Below are positions 7,469 through 15,547 of a stretch of DNA of 59,168 nt, piece by piece. Each line of letters begins with the position of its first letter. Within the stretch, counting starts at the first letter, position 1. Source of the DNA: Verrucomicrobiota bacterium (GTDB taxonomy: Bacteria > Verrucomicrobiota > Verrucomicrobiia > Opitutales > Opitutaceae); contig JADKHC010000017.1 in NCBI GenBank assembly GCA_016721945.1, forward strand, positions 1-59,168, read 5' to 3'. Both the position numbers and the translations under genes were made by a program. The notes beneath the pieces are model-generated. The model searched no databases and had not been told where the DNA came from. It saw nothing but the letters and a program-made list of their open reading frames with translations.

Positions 7469-8773
7469 ATGAGCTTTCAACAGCTGAATACCCCGGGCAG
7501 GGAGCTGGCTATCACCACGTGCACGCTCGATCTAGCCCCCAAATACCTCGAACGCGTCCAGAAACTCGGGGCCATGCATCCCTGTTTCAAGAGCCCCACG
7601 TTTCGTTTTACACACCAGGCACTGACGATGCTCGATCAGCTCAGCGACTTTGACACCCAACAGGTGCTGAAGGAAATCACCTCGCTGTCGCACAACCCGG
7701 CCCCGGCCGAATCCATCGCCGACTCGACTAATCTCCTGCGCCGCCTCTGGCGCTGCCGGTATCCGTACAGGAACTATCATTATCTGATAACATTCAGCCG
7801 TACCAACGCCGGAGGGATCACAATCGAGGATGTGATGTTCGACGAGAATCGGACGGGGTTAAATGTCATTCCCAGTCAGCAGCGGAACTTGCTTTACTAT
7901 CTCGCAAGAGAAACTCAGGAGCGATACCGCGATGTGAAAAGTAAAGATGAAGCCCAAAAGCTTAAGTTGGCTTGGAAGGCCCCAACACCAGTCAATGCGA
8001 TCCACACTCGTCATGCCGCCGTCAACGGCATGCAAAACGATCTTACCAAGGCTAGTTGGCTGATGGGTACGCACGTCGACGTGGCTTACTCCCAGTCCGA
8101 TGTTCAAGAATACACACTTTTTCATAATCCTACGGATGGCATTGCCCTCTCCGACGTAGCCGAATGCCTCTGGGATAAAGTTGCGCCACTTCCTTTTATG
8201 GCAAGTTGGCAAGTTCGGCATTTAGCTGACCTACTCTGGCAGCAACAGATGAACGGCCAGCAGACCGATTGGGTCGTGCATAGTCAGGGCGCGATCATCT
8301 TCAAGGCTGCCGTTCGTCAGCATCTCACTGTTCGTGCGGGGACAAAATTGGACCGGCATACAGTCGCGTTTCATGCAGGCGGTTCAGTTCTGGCCTCAAC
8401 CAAACCCTATCTGGAAGCGGCTGGGATCAAGATTGGCCTTGAGCGTGTCAACCCCTTCGATCTGGTGCCAAACGCCACCGGCCACAACGATCTGTCACCG
8501 TGCGGTCTTTTGCGTGCTTTGCGTTTCGTACGTTTTATTTTTGGCAACAACGGCGAGAATATCACGATCAGCCCGCACACACTACCGTACCTTGGCATAT
8601 GCACTTACTACCTGCAGTTGAAGGACGGTGGCTACCATCGCAAAGCGCAGGTCGTACACGATTATATGGGAGGCCTCTCCGATAAACAAATCGCCTACGA
8701 AAAGTCCTTGCATGATCCCAATGTCACCAAAGGTTCGATGAAATCCATTTACCCGCCTCCACGCCATGCATAA
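7469..8773 (+). CDS. RelE/ParE-like domain joined to an alpha/beta-hydrolase-like domain, 434 aa
   Basis: Not a family I can name with certainty. Residues about 40-140 read like a ParE/RelE fold: helices followed by LLRRLWRCRYPYRNYHYLIT and GITIEDVMFDENRTG, the strand order typical of those toxins. Residues about 180-400 resemble an alpha/beta hydrolase: TDWVVHSQGAIIF is a nucleophile elbow (Ser272), NPFDLVP offers the acid (Asp331) and VVHDYMGG the histidine (His397). This triad layout is common in lipase-like bacterial effectors. There is no signal peptide. The next 800 bases hold a frameshifted gene that may be its partner. Base use is less GC-rich than in neighbours, suggesting transfer. 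Domain calls are by eye. Confidence 0.65.
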   Translation: MSFQQLNTPGRELAITTCTLDLAPKYLERVQKLGAMHPCFKSPTFRFTHQALTMLDQLSDFDTQQVLKEITSLSHNPAPAESIADSTNLLRRLWRCRYPYRNYHYLITFSRTNAGGITIEDVMFDENRTGLNVIPSQQRNLLYYLARETQERYRDVKSKDEAQKLKLAWKAPTPVNAIHTRHAAVNGMQNDLTKASWLMGTHVDVAYSQSDVQEYTLFHNPTDGIALSDVAECLWDKVAPLPFMASWQVRHLADLLWQQQMNGQQTDWVVHSQGAIIFKAAVRQHLTVRAGTKLDRHTVAFHAGGSVLASTKPYLEAAGIKIGLERVNPFDLVPNATGHNDLSPCGLLRALRFVRFIFGNNGENITISPHTLPYLGICTYYLQLKDGGYHRKAQVVHDYMGGLSDKQIAYEKSLHDPNVTKGSMKSIYPPPRHA

Positions 8774-8810
8774 CAGACAATCTCTATCTTTTGGATAAGG
8801 CTGCTCAACC

Positions 8811-9611
8811 ATGCTCACCCGACTTTTCAAACGAAAACCTTACCGTGGAGGCCCGCTCTTCAAAAGCTTGTCTACGCACTGTTTCGATCTGGGGGGAATA
8901 GCGCTTGAACTGACGGTTCCATCGAGCGACTGGGTGATGAAGGAGCCGCCACGCCTGCTGAATTTTCCTTTTCAGAATGCCAACTGGTTTGCCGCACACT
9001 GCAAGCGGGGCAGATTGCACACGGAAATTTCCGTTTTTTGCGAGGCGTGGAGCTATTTCCCGACTGGTATAAAACGCGCAACCAACCTTTTGGCTATGGG
9101 GTCAAACGAACGGATTGGGGCGCTATGCTTATACCCACTTGAACCGCGCGGAAGATGGCCAAAGCCTTGACCTTGGTGGATCCGAATCACTCGGCCTTAT
9201 ATCAAGTGGGAGTATGATGACACTTGAATCCGATAAATCGGTCCGCAAGGGAATTGTGCCCGCAGGAAGGACACGGTCAGCAAACCAGAACGACGCCTAA
9301 ACCTCGTCTCAACAGTCCACTTTGGATACATACATCAAGCCCCTGCCGGATTTCGCCACGACTAGTTTTGGCGGTGCTCAATGGATCCACTACAATTTGA
9401 AGCAAGGATGGGCAGTCACCACAGACCACCGCGCACACTGATCAGAATGTACTATTTGGAAATCGAATTGGAATATCGATTCGAAGTGTCGGATAAGAAC
9501 CCTCAACTCCTGCTCCCCGACATGCAGCGAACTGCGGACTGGCTTTTGCAGCATATCAAGATCACTTCCCCGAACCATCCGTCAGGGCCAGTCGCGAGCT
9601 TGAAGGGCTGA
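8811..9611 (+). pseudogene. Frameshifted gene downstream of the hydrolase-like protein, possible immunity-type partner
   Basis: Protein-like sequence continues for 800 bases but changes frame several times. The first part, from ATG 8811, includes STHCFDLGGIALELTVPSSD, PPRLLNFPFQNANWF and EAWSYFPTGIKRATN, then breaks near 9090-9130. Readable pieces in other frames include YAYTHLNRAEDGQ or KALTLVDPNHSALYQ (9115-9215), GGAQWIHYNLKQGW (about 9370-9415) and IRMYYLEIELEYRFEVSD with ADWLLQHIKI up to the stop at 9611. At least two or three indels and stops would have to be repaired to join them. It starts 37 bases after the hydrolase-like gene. The wording fits a cytoplasmic partner protein; the immunity role is a guess. 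Confidence 0.6.
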
Positions 9612-9612
9612 C

Positions 9613-9636
9613 GAGCGTGCCGCTGGCGGCACGCTC
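9613..9636. terminator. Hairpin terminator shared by smc and the decayed gene
   Basis: An 11-bp perfect stem (9613-9623 with 9626-9636) with a two-base TG loop, placed exactly between the convergent ends of the gene at 8811-9611 and smc, whose stop codon begins at 9642 on the minus strand. No long T run follows on either side, so it may act as a bidirectional hairpin rather than a classical terminator. Confidence 0.6.
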
Positions 9637-9639
9637 TGC

Positions 9640-12600
9640 TTATTGCGCGGATTGAGCCTGGGCTTCAGCCGGGGCTTTAGAACTGCGGACCGCTTCGGCA
9701 ATATTCTGCGATTCGATGTTTCCGTGTTCGTGGTTGAACCGCATCGAAACGGTCTTGGAAACGCCGCGCTCTTCCATCGTCACGCCATAGATCGCGTTCG
9801 CGGCCGAGACCGTGCGCTTGTTGTGCGTGATGATGATGAACTGGCTTTCCTTCACGAAGCGCTTCAACAGATCGGTGAAACGACCGATGTTCGATTCGTC
9901 GAGCGGCGCGTCCAACTCGTCGAGCAAACAGAACGGCGAGGGCTTCACCATATAGAGCGCGAAGAGCAAGCCGACAGCCGTGAGTGTTTTTTGTCCACCC
10001 GAGAGCAGTGTGATGCTCTTCATCTTTGTGCCCGGCGGCTGCGCGACGATTTCGATACCGCATTCCAATGGATCGTCCGCTTGCTGCAATTCGAGGGAAG
10101 CAAAACCTCCACCGAACAAGGTGTTAAAGGTAAAGGCGAAGTTCTTCTGGATCTGCTCGAACGTGATCGCGAACTGCTGCTGTGAGGTCTGATTGATCTC
10201 GTCGATCGCCTTCAACAAATCGGCTTTCGATTTCGTGAGATCGTCGCACTGCGCCTTGAGGAAATCGTAACGCTGCTTGAGTTCGGCGTATTCCTCGATG
10301 GCGACGAGATTGACCGCGCCCATGCTGTTGAGGCGTTGGCGGAGTGCATCAACCTCAACCTTGATCTCGTCCCAATTCGTCGAATCAAGCGCGGCCAGAT
10401 CGGCCTCGGTCGCCTCGCCGCGGGGCTCTTTCTTTTTGCGACGTTTCTTGGGCGCTTCAGGAGCGGCGGCGGCCGCGTTTTCCGCAGCGGGTTCGCCATC
10501 GACTGTAGGAACAGCTTCGGCCACTTCCGGCCTCTGGCCTGGTTTCGGTCCGGCTTCATCCTCATCGTCTTCATCGAGGTCGAGCTGCTTCATGCCTTCG
10601 GGCTCCTCGTCGGCGCGCCAGAGCAACTGTTTCCATTCCAAGGTCGCGATGTCGGTCTGGAATTCGTGCTTAACCTCGTCGGTCAGGAACTGTACGCGAG
10701 CACGGCTTTCGGCGAGTTTGACTTCGCAACGGCTGAATTCCGTCTGAGACGTTTCCGCTTCGGTGCGCAGATTGTGCTGGGTGGATTCGACGGCATCGAT
10801 CTCGCGTTCGATATCCACGAGTTTCTTGCGGATGATTTCGACCTGTTCTTGGGCGACAACGAGTGTTTCGGAAATCTGCGTGCTGCGCATGCGCTTCGAG
10901 TCCGATTCGCGCTCGAGTTGTGCGATCTGCTCAGTCCAGACCTCGATCTCCTGCTGGCGTTGAACGAGGAGTTCGCCGAGCTGGCCGCGACGGCGCTCCA
11001 TATCGGCGATGCCGCGGTCAAGGACTTCGACTTTCTGGCGGCGTTCGGCGAGTTCGAGGCGGGCTTGGCCCAGCGTCTCTCGTTTCACATCGCGATCGGT
11101 ACGGACCTCGACGATGCGTGTCTCAAGTTGTTGGATACGCTCGCGCCCCTGCGAAACGGTGGCATCGGCCTCGGCGAGTTGCGCCTGGGCTTTTTCCCAA
11201 CGAGTGTGCGCCTGGTTACGAGCGGCTTCGACGGCGACGACTTCAGATTCCATGCGGCGCAAACGCGCACCCACGTCGTCGAGCGCACGCTGGGCGTTGC
11301 GTTGCTCGGCCTGAACGGCGGCGAGTTGCTGCGTGGTGGCGAGCACTTCGTTGCGTTTTTGTTCGAGCGTGGCTTCGGCTTCGCCAATGCGGACGTTGAG
11401 GGCGTCGGCCAGTGCCTTTTGTTCGTCGTGTAGACGCTGATCTTCGATGAGCGCTTTGCCGGTTTCGCGCAGATCGATCTCGCGCTGCACGATGCTGTGC
11501 GAGGATTTCTTGCCCGAATGCCCGCCGGAAACGAGACCGCGGCGGTCCACCACTTCGCCTTTGCGCGTGGCAACAGCGAGAAATGCGAACGAGGGATTAG
11601 TTTTCCAAAATTCCAGGAACGCACCGAGGTCGTCGGCGATGTAGCAAGCGGAGAGCAGGCTCAGCGCCGGATGATTGCCATCGATGTCCGAAAAAATGCT
11701 GATCGCCGGAGCCAGAAACGCGGGCAAGCCATCGGTGCCAGTCTCAGACTTCGGTCCGCCAACTTCCGATACTTGCAGATACACGCTGCCGATTTGATCG
11801 GTTTCGAGTTGGGTGAGAATTTTCTGCGCCACGCCGAGATCGGCGACCGCAATCGCCTCTACAGCCGAACCAAGCAATGCCTCCAACGACCGGCCATACT
11901 CCGGCTTAACTTGCAGCCCGGACAAAATGGCCTGCGGCTTCACACCGTTAAGCACGCCGTCGAGTCGGCCTTGCAAAATGGCTTTCGCGCCTTCGCCGAA
12001 GCCTTCGAGTTTTTCCTGAAGCTGTTGAAGCAGTTTCAGGCGCGCCGTGCGCTGGGCGACCTGGCGGTCGATATCCTGCAACTTGCGCTGCGCTTCGCGA
12101 AACTCGCGCGTCAGATTGACGATTTCCTGCTGCGTGTCGGCCGATTCCTGATTGGCGCGCGACTTGGCGACGAGCGCTTCTTCGACGCGGGCCTCGAACT
12201 CGGCGACGACTTGTGCGGCGGCGGATTGCTGCTGGCGCACGCCTTCGATTTCCTGCACGAGCGAATCGTGTTTATGTACGCTCGTTTTCTGGTCGACCTC
12301 GTAGGACGAGCAATCGGTTCGTAAACGCGCGACACCACTTTCAAGTTGGAGCAGTTGAAACTTGGATTGCTGGAGCTCCTGTTCGAGCTTGCTCAATTCA
12401 CCTTCGATGATGGCGAGTTCGCGATTGCGGTTTTGGAACGTCGCATCGGAGGTGCCGAGCAGGCTGAGCTGCATCTGCTTGTCCTGCGCGCCGGTGTCGA
12501 CCTGCGAAGTGAGTTCGCGCAACTGCATCTCGGTTTCGCTGAGATTTTGGCGCGAAGATTCCAAGCGATCCTGCAAACCCGTGCGCTTGATCTGTGCGAG

Positions 12601-13515
12601 GTTGGCGGAGTTCTCCGACTGCTCTTTTTCAGAGCGGAGATCGAAGACGGCTTGCTGCGCATCCTGCACGCGTTGATTGAGGCGGCTGCGTTCAGCTTTC
12701 TTTTCTTCGAGCGCGCGGTTTTCCACCTCGAAACGGGTTCGGCGAGTCTCGGCCTCGGTGCGCAACGTGGTCACGCGGCCTTCGAGATCGCCCAGCGTGG
12801 CGGCCAACTGTTTGTATTGGAAACCGCTATACGCGAGACTTTGGTGACGCAAGCGATGGCTGAGGCGTTTGAAACGCATCGCCTTCGCGGCCTGACGACG
12901 GAGCGTGCCGATCTGACGGCCAACTTCACCGATCACGTCGGCCACACGGGCCAAATTTTGATCAGTTAACGTGAGCTTCTGCATCGCCTCGCGACGTTGG
13001 CTCTTGTAACGAGTTATACCCGCGGCTTCTTCGAACACCGCGCGGCGTTCCTCGGGTTTCGACGAAAGGATCTGGTCGATCTGGCCCTGCGCCATGATCG
13101 AGTAACTGGTCCGGCCAATGCCGGTATCCATGAAAAGCTTGTGGATGTCCTTCAAGCGGCACGGCTGGCCGTTGAAGAAATACTCACCCTGGCCGTCGCG
13201 ATAAACGCGGCGCATGATCTCGACCTCATGGAACTCGGTGCCGAGTTGTTTTTCGCAATCGGTCAGGAGCAGTGAAACCTCGCACATCTGCGATGGTTTG
13301 CGGGTGTCGGCACCTTCGAAAATGACGTCCTGCATCTTGCCGCCGCGCAGGGCTTTCGCGCTCTGCTCGCCCAGCACCCAGCGGATCGCGTCGGCGATGT
13401 TCGACTTGCCACAGCCGTTCGGGCCGACCACGGCGGTGACGCCAGGCTCGAAACGGAGCGTGGAAGGATCAGCGAAGGATTTGAAACCGTGCAGCTTTAG
13501 CGCCTTGAGATACAT
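9640..13515 (-). CDS. smc: Chromosome segregation/condensin ATPase SMC
   Basis: About 1291 residues from the ATG at 13515 (MYLKALKLHGFKSFADPS), preferred to the ATG 11 codons upstream because it matches the family start. Walker A is GPNGCGKSN (near 32), then long coiled coil, a hinge around residues 500-650 (begins EGFGEGAKAILQG), second coiled coil, and the C-terminal signature LSGGQKTLTA and Walker B FCLLDELDAPLDESN. SMC with kleisin ScpA (encoded at 54870) compacts and segregates the chromosome. It is longer than the typical 1150-1200 because of an acidic then Lys-rich insertion at about residues 975-1040 (DLDEDDEDEAG ... KKRRKKKEPRG), see findings. Confidence 0.97.
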   Translation of the reverse strand: MYLKALKLHGFKSFADPSTLRFEPGVTAVVGPNGCGKSNIADAIRWVLGEQSAKALRGGKMQDVIFEGADTRKPSQMCEVSLLLTDCEKQLGTEFHEVEIMRRVYRDGQGEYFFNGQPCRLKDIHKLFMDTGIGRTSYSIMAQGQIDQILSSKPEERRAVFEEAAGITRYKSQRREAMQKLTLTDQNLARVADVIGEVGRQIGTLRRQAAKAMRFKRLSHRLRHQSLAYSGFQYKQLAATLGDLEGRVTTLRTEAETRRTRFEVENRALEEKKAERSRLNQRVQDAQQAVFDLRSEKEQSENSANLAQIKRTGLQDRLESSRQNLSETEMQLRELTSQVDTGAQDKQMQLSLLGTSDATFQNRNRELAIIEGELSKLEQELQQSKFQLLQLESGVARLRTDCSSYEVDQKTSVHKHDSLVQEIEGVRQQQSAAAQVVAEFEARVEEALVAKSRANQESADTQQEIVNLTREFREAQRKLQDIDRQVAQRTARLKLLQQLQEKLEGFGEGAKAILQGRLDGVLNGVKPQAILSGLQVKPEYGRSLEALLGSAVEAIAVADLGVAQKILTQLETDQIGSVYLQVSEVGGPKSETGTDGLPAFLAPAISIFSDIDGNHPALSLLSACYIADDLGAFLEFWKTNPSFAFLAVATRKGEVVDRRGLVSGGHSGKKSSHSIVQREIDLRETGKALIEDQRLHDEQKALADALNVRIGEAEATLEQKRNEVLATTQQLAAVQAEQRNAQRALDDVGARLRRMESEVVAVEAARNQAHTRWEKAQAQLAEADATVSQGRERIQQLETRIVEVRTDRDVKRETLGQARLELAERRQKVEVLDRGIADMERRRGQLGELLVQRQQEIEVWTEQIAQLERESDSKRMRSTQISETLVVAQEQVEIIRKKLVDIEREIDAVESTQHNLRTEAETSQTEFSRCEVKLAESRARVQFLTDEVKHEFQTDIATLEWKQLLWRADEEPEGMKQLDLDEDDEDEAGPKPGQRPEVAEAVPTVDGEPAAENAAAAAPEAPKKRRKKKEPRGEATEADLAALDSTNWDEIKVEVDALRQRLNSMGAVNLVAIEEYAELKQRYDFLKAQCDDLTKSKADLLKAIDEINQTSQQQFAITFEQIQKNFAFTFNTLFGGGFASLELQQADDPLECGIEIVAQPPGTKMKSITLLSGGQKTLTAVGLLFALYMVKPSPFCLLDELDAPLDESNIGRFTDLLKRFVKESQFIIITHNKRTVSAANAIYGVTMEERGVSKTVSMRFNHEHGNIESQNIAEAVRSSKAPAEAQAQSAQ

Positions 13516-13747
13516 GAAAGCCGGTGAGTTGAGCGGTGGGGTTTTCACACGGCAATTGGAAAAAGCTCACAGTTGTTCACACGGTATTCGCAACGCGCTC
13601 AGCCAAAGGTCCTGCTTTTCACCTGCATTTTGCGGAAACGAGTACACCCTGAGCTCAGCGACCAACCGCAGAACACGTCATGGCCATGGAAATAATTTCT
13701 TCGTGCGTTCCCGAAGTATTCCTGTGCAAATCCTAACATCTTTCCGC

Positions 13748-14608
13748 ATGCGCTTCACCAAGTACCACGCTCTCGGCAATGACTACATCGTGTGCAATCC
13801 CGCGGATTTCCCCAACTGGACGCCCGCGCCCACGGTCGAGCAGATCCGCGTGGTCTGCCATCGCAACTTCGGCGTCGGCTCCGACGGCATTCTCTGGGGC
13901 CCGCTGCCCTCTTCCAAGGGCGAATTCGGCTTGCGCATCTTCAATCCCGATGGCTCAGAGGCCGAAAAAAGCGGCAACGGCTTGCGCATCTTTTCGCGTT
14001 ATCTCTGGGATCAAGGGCTGGTGAAAAACCCGAGTTTCTCGATCGAAGTCCCCGGCGGCGTCGTGCAATCGGTCATCAAGGACAACGGCAAGCTCATAAC
14101 GGTGGCGATGGGTTCGGTTAGTTTCGACAGCGCAAAGATTCCGGTAAACTTGGCAGGCATCCCGCGCGAAGTGATCAACGAAAAGATCACAGTGCTCGAC
14201 CGCGAGTTCACTTACTGCGCAGCGACGATCGGCAATCCGCACTGCGTGATTCCGTTGCCGGAGATCTCGTCAGAGCTCGCGCACAAATACGGCCCTCACT
14301 TCGAGGTACACCCGAATTTCCCACGCAAGACCAACGTGCAATTCCTAAAGGTGATCGACCGGAACAATATCCAGATCGAAATCTGGGAACGCGGAGCCGG
14401 TTATACGCTGGCCTCGGGCAGCAGTTCCAGTGCGGCGGCGGCGGTGGCGCACCGGCTCGGGTTGGTGGACCGCTCGGTCACAGTCCACATGCCCGGCGGC
14501 AAGATCGGCATCGAGATCGGCGACAACTTTTCAATCATGATGACCGGCACGGTGAACAAAGTCGCCGAAGGCACGATGCATCCGCAGCTCTTCGAAGTGA
14601 AGGTGTGA
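13748..14608 (+). CDS. Diaminopimelate epimerase homologue lacking both catalytic cysteines
   Basis: 286 residues; ATG 13748 gives the standard start MRFTKYHALGNDYIV. The two DapF half-domains are complete: RNFGVGSDGILW, FNPDGSEAEKSGNG, GNPHCVIP, and ERGAGYTLASGS. In true DapF two cysteines (E. coli 73 and 217) act as acid/base pair for LL- to meso-diaminopimelate conversion. Here the first position is Ile81 (SGNGLRIFSR instead of NGxRCF) and the second Ser223 (LASGSSSS instead of ACGSGAC), and the usual Glu of GET is Tyr. So classical epimerase activity is not expected. It may have a different isomerase role, bind ligands, or be a paralogue beside a true dapF elsewhere. Confidence 0.85.
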   Translation: MRFTKYHALGNDYIVCNPADFPNWTPAPTVEQIRVVCHRNFGVGSDGILWGPLPSSKGEFGLRIFNPDGSEAEKSGNGLRIFSRYLWDQGLVKNPSFSIEVPGGVVQSVIKDNGKLITVAMGSVSFDSAKIPVNLAGIPREVINEKITVLDREFTYCAATIGNPHCVIPLPEISSELAHKYGPHFEVHPNFPRKTNVQFLKVIDRNNIQIEIWERGAGYTLASGSSSSAAAAVAHRLGLVDRSVTVHMPGGKIGIEIGDNFSIMMTGTVNKVAEGTMHPQLFEVKV

Positions 14609-14640
14609 GGCGGCGAAAGACGTGAGTAGGACTTAATAAA

Positions 14641-14722
14641 ATCTGGAACTCTGGAAGGCTGGAACGGAGAGCGCTCTCCTTTTCAGTGGTTTTTTCCTGA
14701 GTTCCAGCGTTCCAGATTAAAT
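14641..14722. repeat. Inverted dispersed repeat with internal palindrome after the dapF homologue
   Basis: Arms related to TCTGGAACnCTGGAA occur in inverted order at 14641-14664 and 14699-14720. Between them is the loopless palindrome GGAGAGCGCTCTCC (14666-14679) followed by TTTT. A similar single arm is present at about 22615-22640. It may end transcription of the upstream gene, but the structure is weak for a terminator. Confidence 0.5.
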
Positions 14723-14750
14723 AATCTCGGGTCACAAATGTGACCGCTGC

Positions 14751-15371
14751 TCAGTATTTCACCGAGCAGCCGTAAGCTTCCGTCGTGGCTTTCTCGACGG
14801 GCTTGCCTGCTTTCACTGCGGCGAGCGCGGCGTTCACATAATTGGTCGCCTTGGCGATGTCGGCTGGATCGGCTGAACGAATACTATCGATCGCTCCTTG
14901 ATAAACGAGGACGCCGTCGGCGTTGATCACGTACAGATGCGGCGTGGTCTTGGCTCCGTAGAGGTGGCCAACTTTGCCGTCGCGATCAGGCAGATACGCG
15001 GTCGCCGCGGAGCCGTTTTTTTGCAGGTACTCTTTGGTTTGGTCGGCGGTGTAGTCGGCACCTTGTTTGCCGGCTGCACCTGAATTGATCATGAGCCAGA
15101 TCGCGCCGTCAGCGGTTGCGGCTTTTTGCGTGGCTGGAAGATTGCCGCTTTTTTCGTAGTGTTTCTTCACGAACGGACAATCGGCGTTGTGCCATTCGAG
15201 AACGACGATCTTGCCTTTGAAGTCGGAAAGCTTGTGGGCCTTGCCATCGATGTCGGTCAGCGAAAAATCCGGCGCAGGCTTGCCGTTTTCAACGGAGGCT
15301 TGTGCCAGGTTAAAAGAAAATGCGGCAACGGTGGCCGCGAGCGTAGCGATGAGGCGGTGGTATGTTTTCAT
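14751..15371 (-). CDS. Secreted AhpC/TSA-type redoxin domain protein
   Basis: 206 residues with a signal peptide (residues 1-25, cleavage likely after AQA). The thioredoxin-fold core starts GKPAPDFSLTDIDGKAHKLSDFKGK and has VLEWHNADCPFVKKHY, where Cys65 is the likely peroxidatic or redox cysteine; the position three residues later that would be the second cysteine is Val. KTTPHLYVINADG carries the cis-proline. A further cysteine (202) lies near the C-terminus and could form the resolving partner. This pattern fits the 'PRX-like' redoxin group of periplasmic thiol peroxidase-like proteins. Single gene; 88% of neighbours are on other strands, so it is probably monocistronic. Confidence 0.85.
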   Translation of the reverse strand: MKTYHRLIATLAATVAAFSFNLAQASVENGKPAPDFSLTDIDGKAHKLSDFKGKIVVLEWHNADCPFVKKHYEKSGNLPATQKAATADGAIWLMINSGAAGKQGADYTADQTKEYLQKNGSAATAYLPDRDGKVGHLYGAKTTPHLYVINADGVLVYQGAIDSIRSADPADIAKATNYVNAALAAVKAGKPVEKATTEAYGCSVKY

Positions 15372-15547
15372 AGAGTAAAGTGAATACGGAGATCGTAACC
15401 GGATCTCTCGCGTTCGCCAGTGGTGGCGGCGCTTTATGCAACCGAAGAATGGGTTTCACATTGCGGCTCGGGGGGAGATGCAAATAGGTTTCTCATGATC
15501 GGTTTGATCGCTGACTTACGAGATACCCTAATCAAGCTCCTCAAACT

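Noticed and set aside
10336..11433. A 365-codon plus-strand frame opposite smc
   Set aside because: Antisense shadow of the SMC coiled coil; Gly/Leu/Phe/Arg-rich translation without natural domains.
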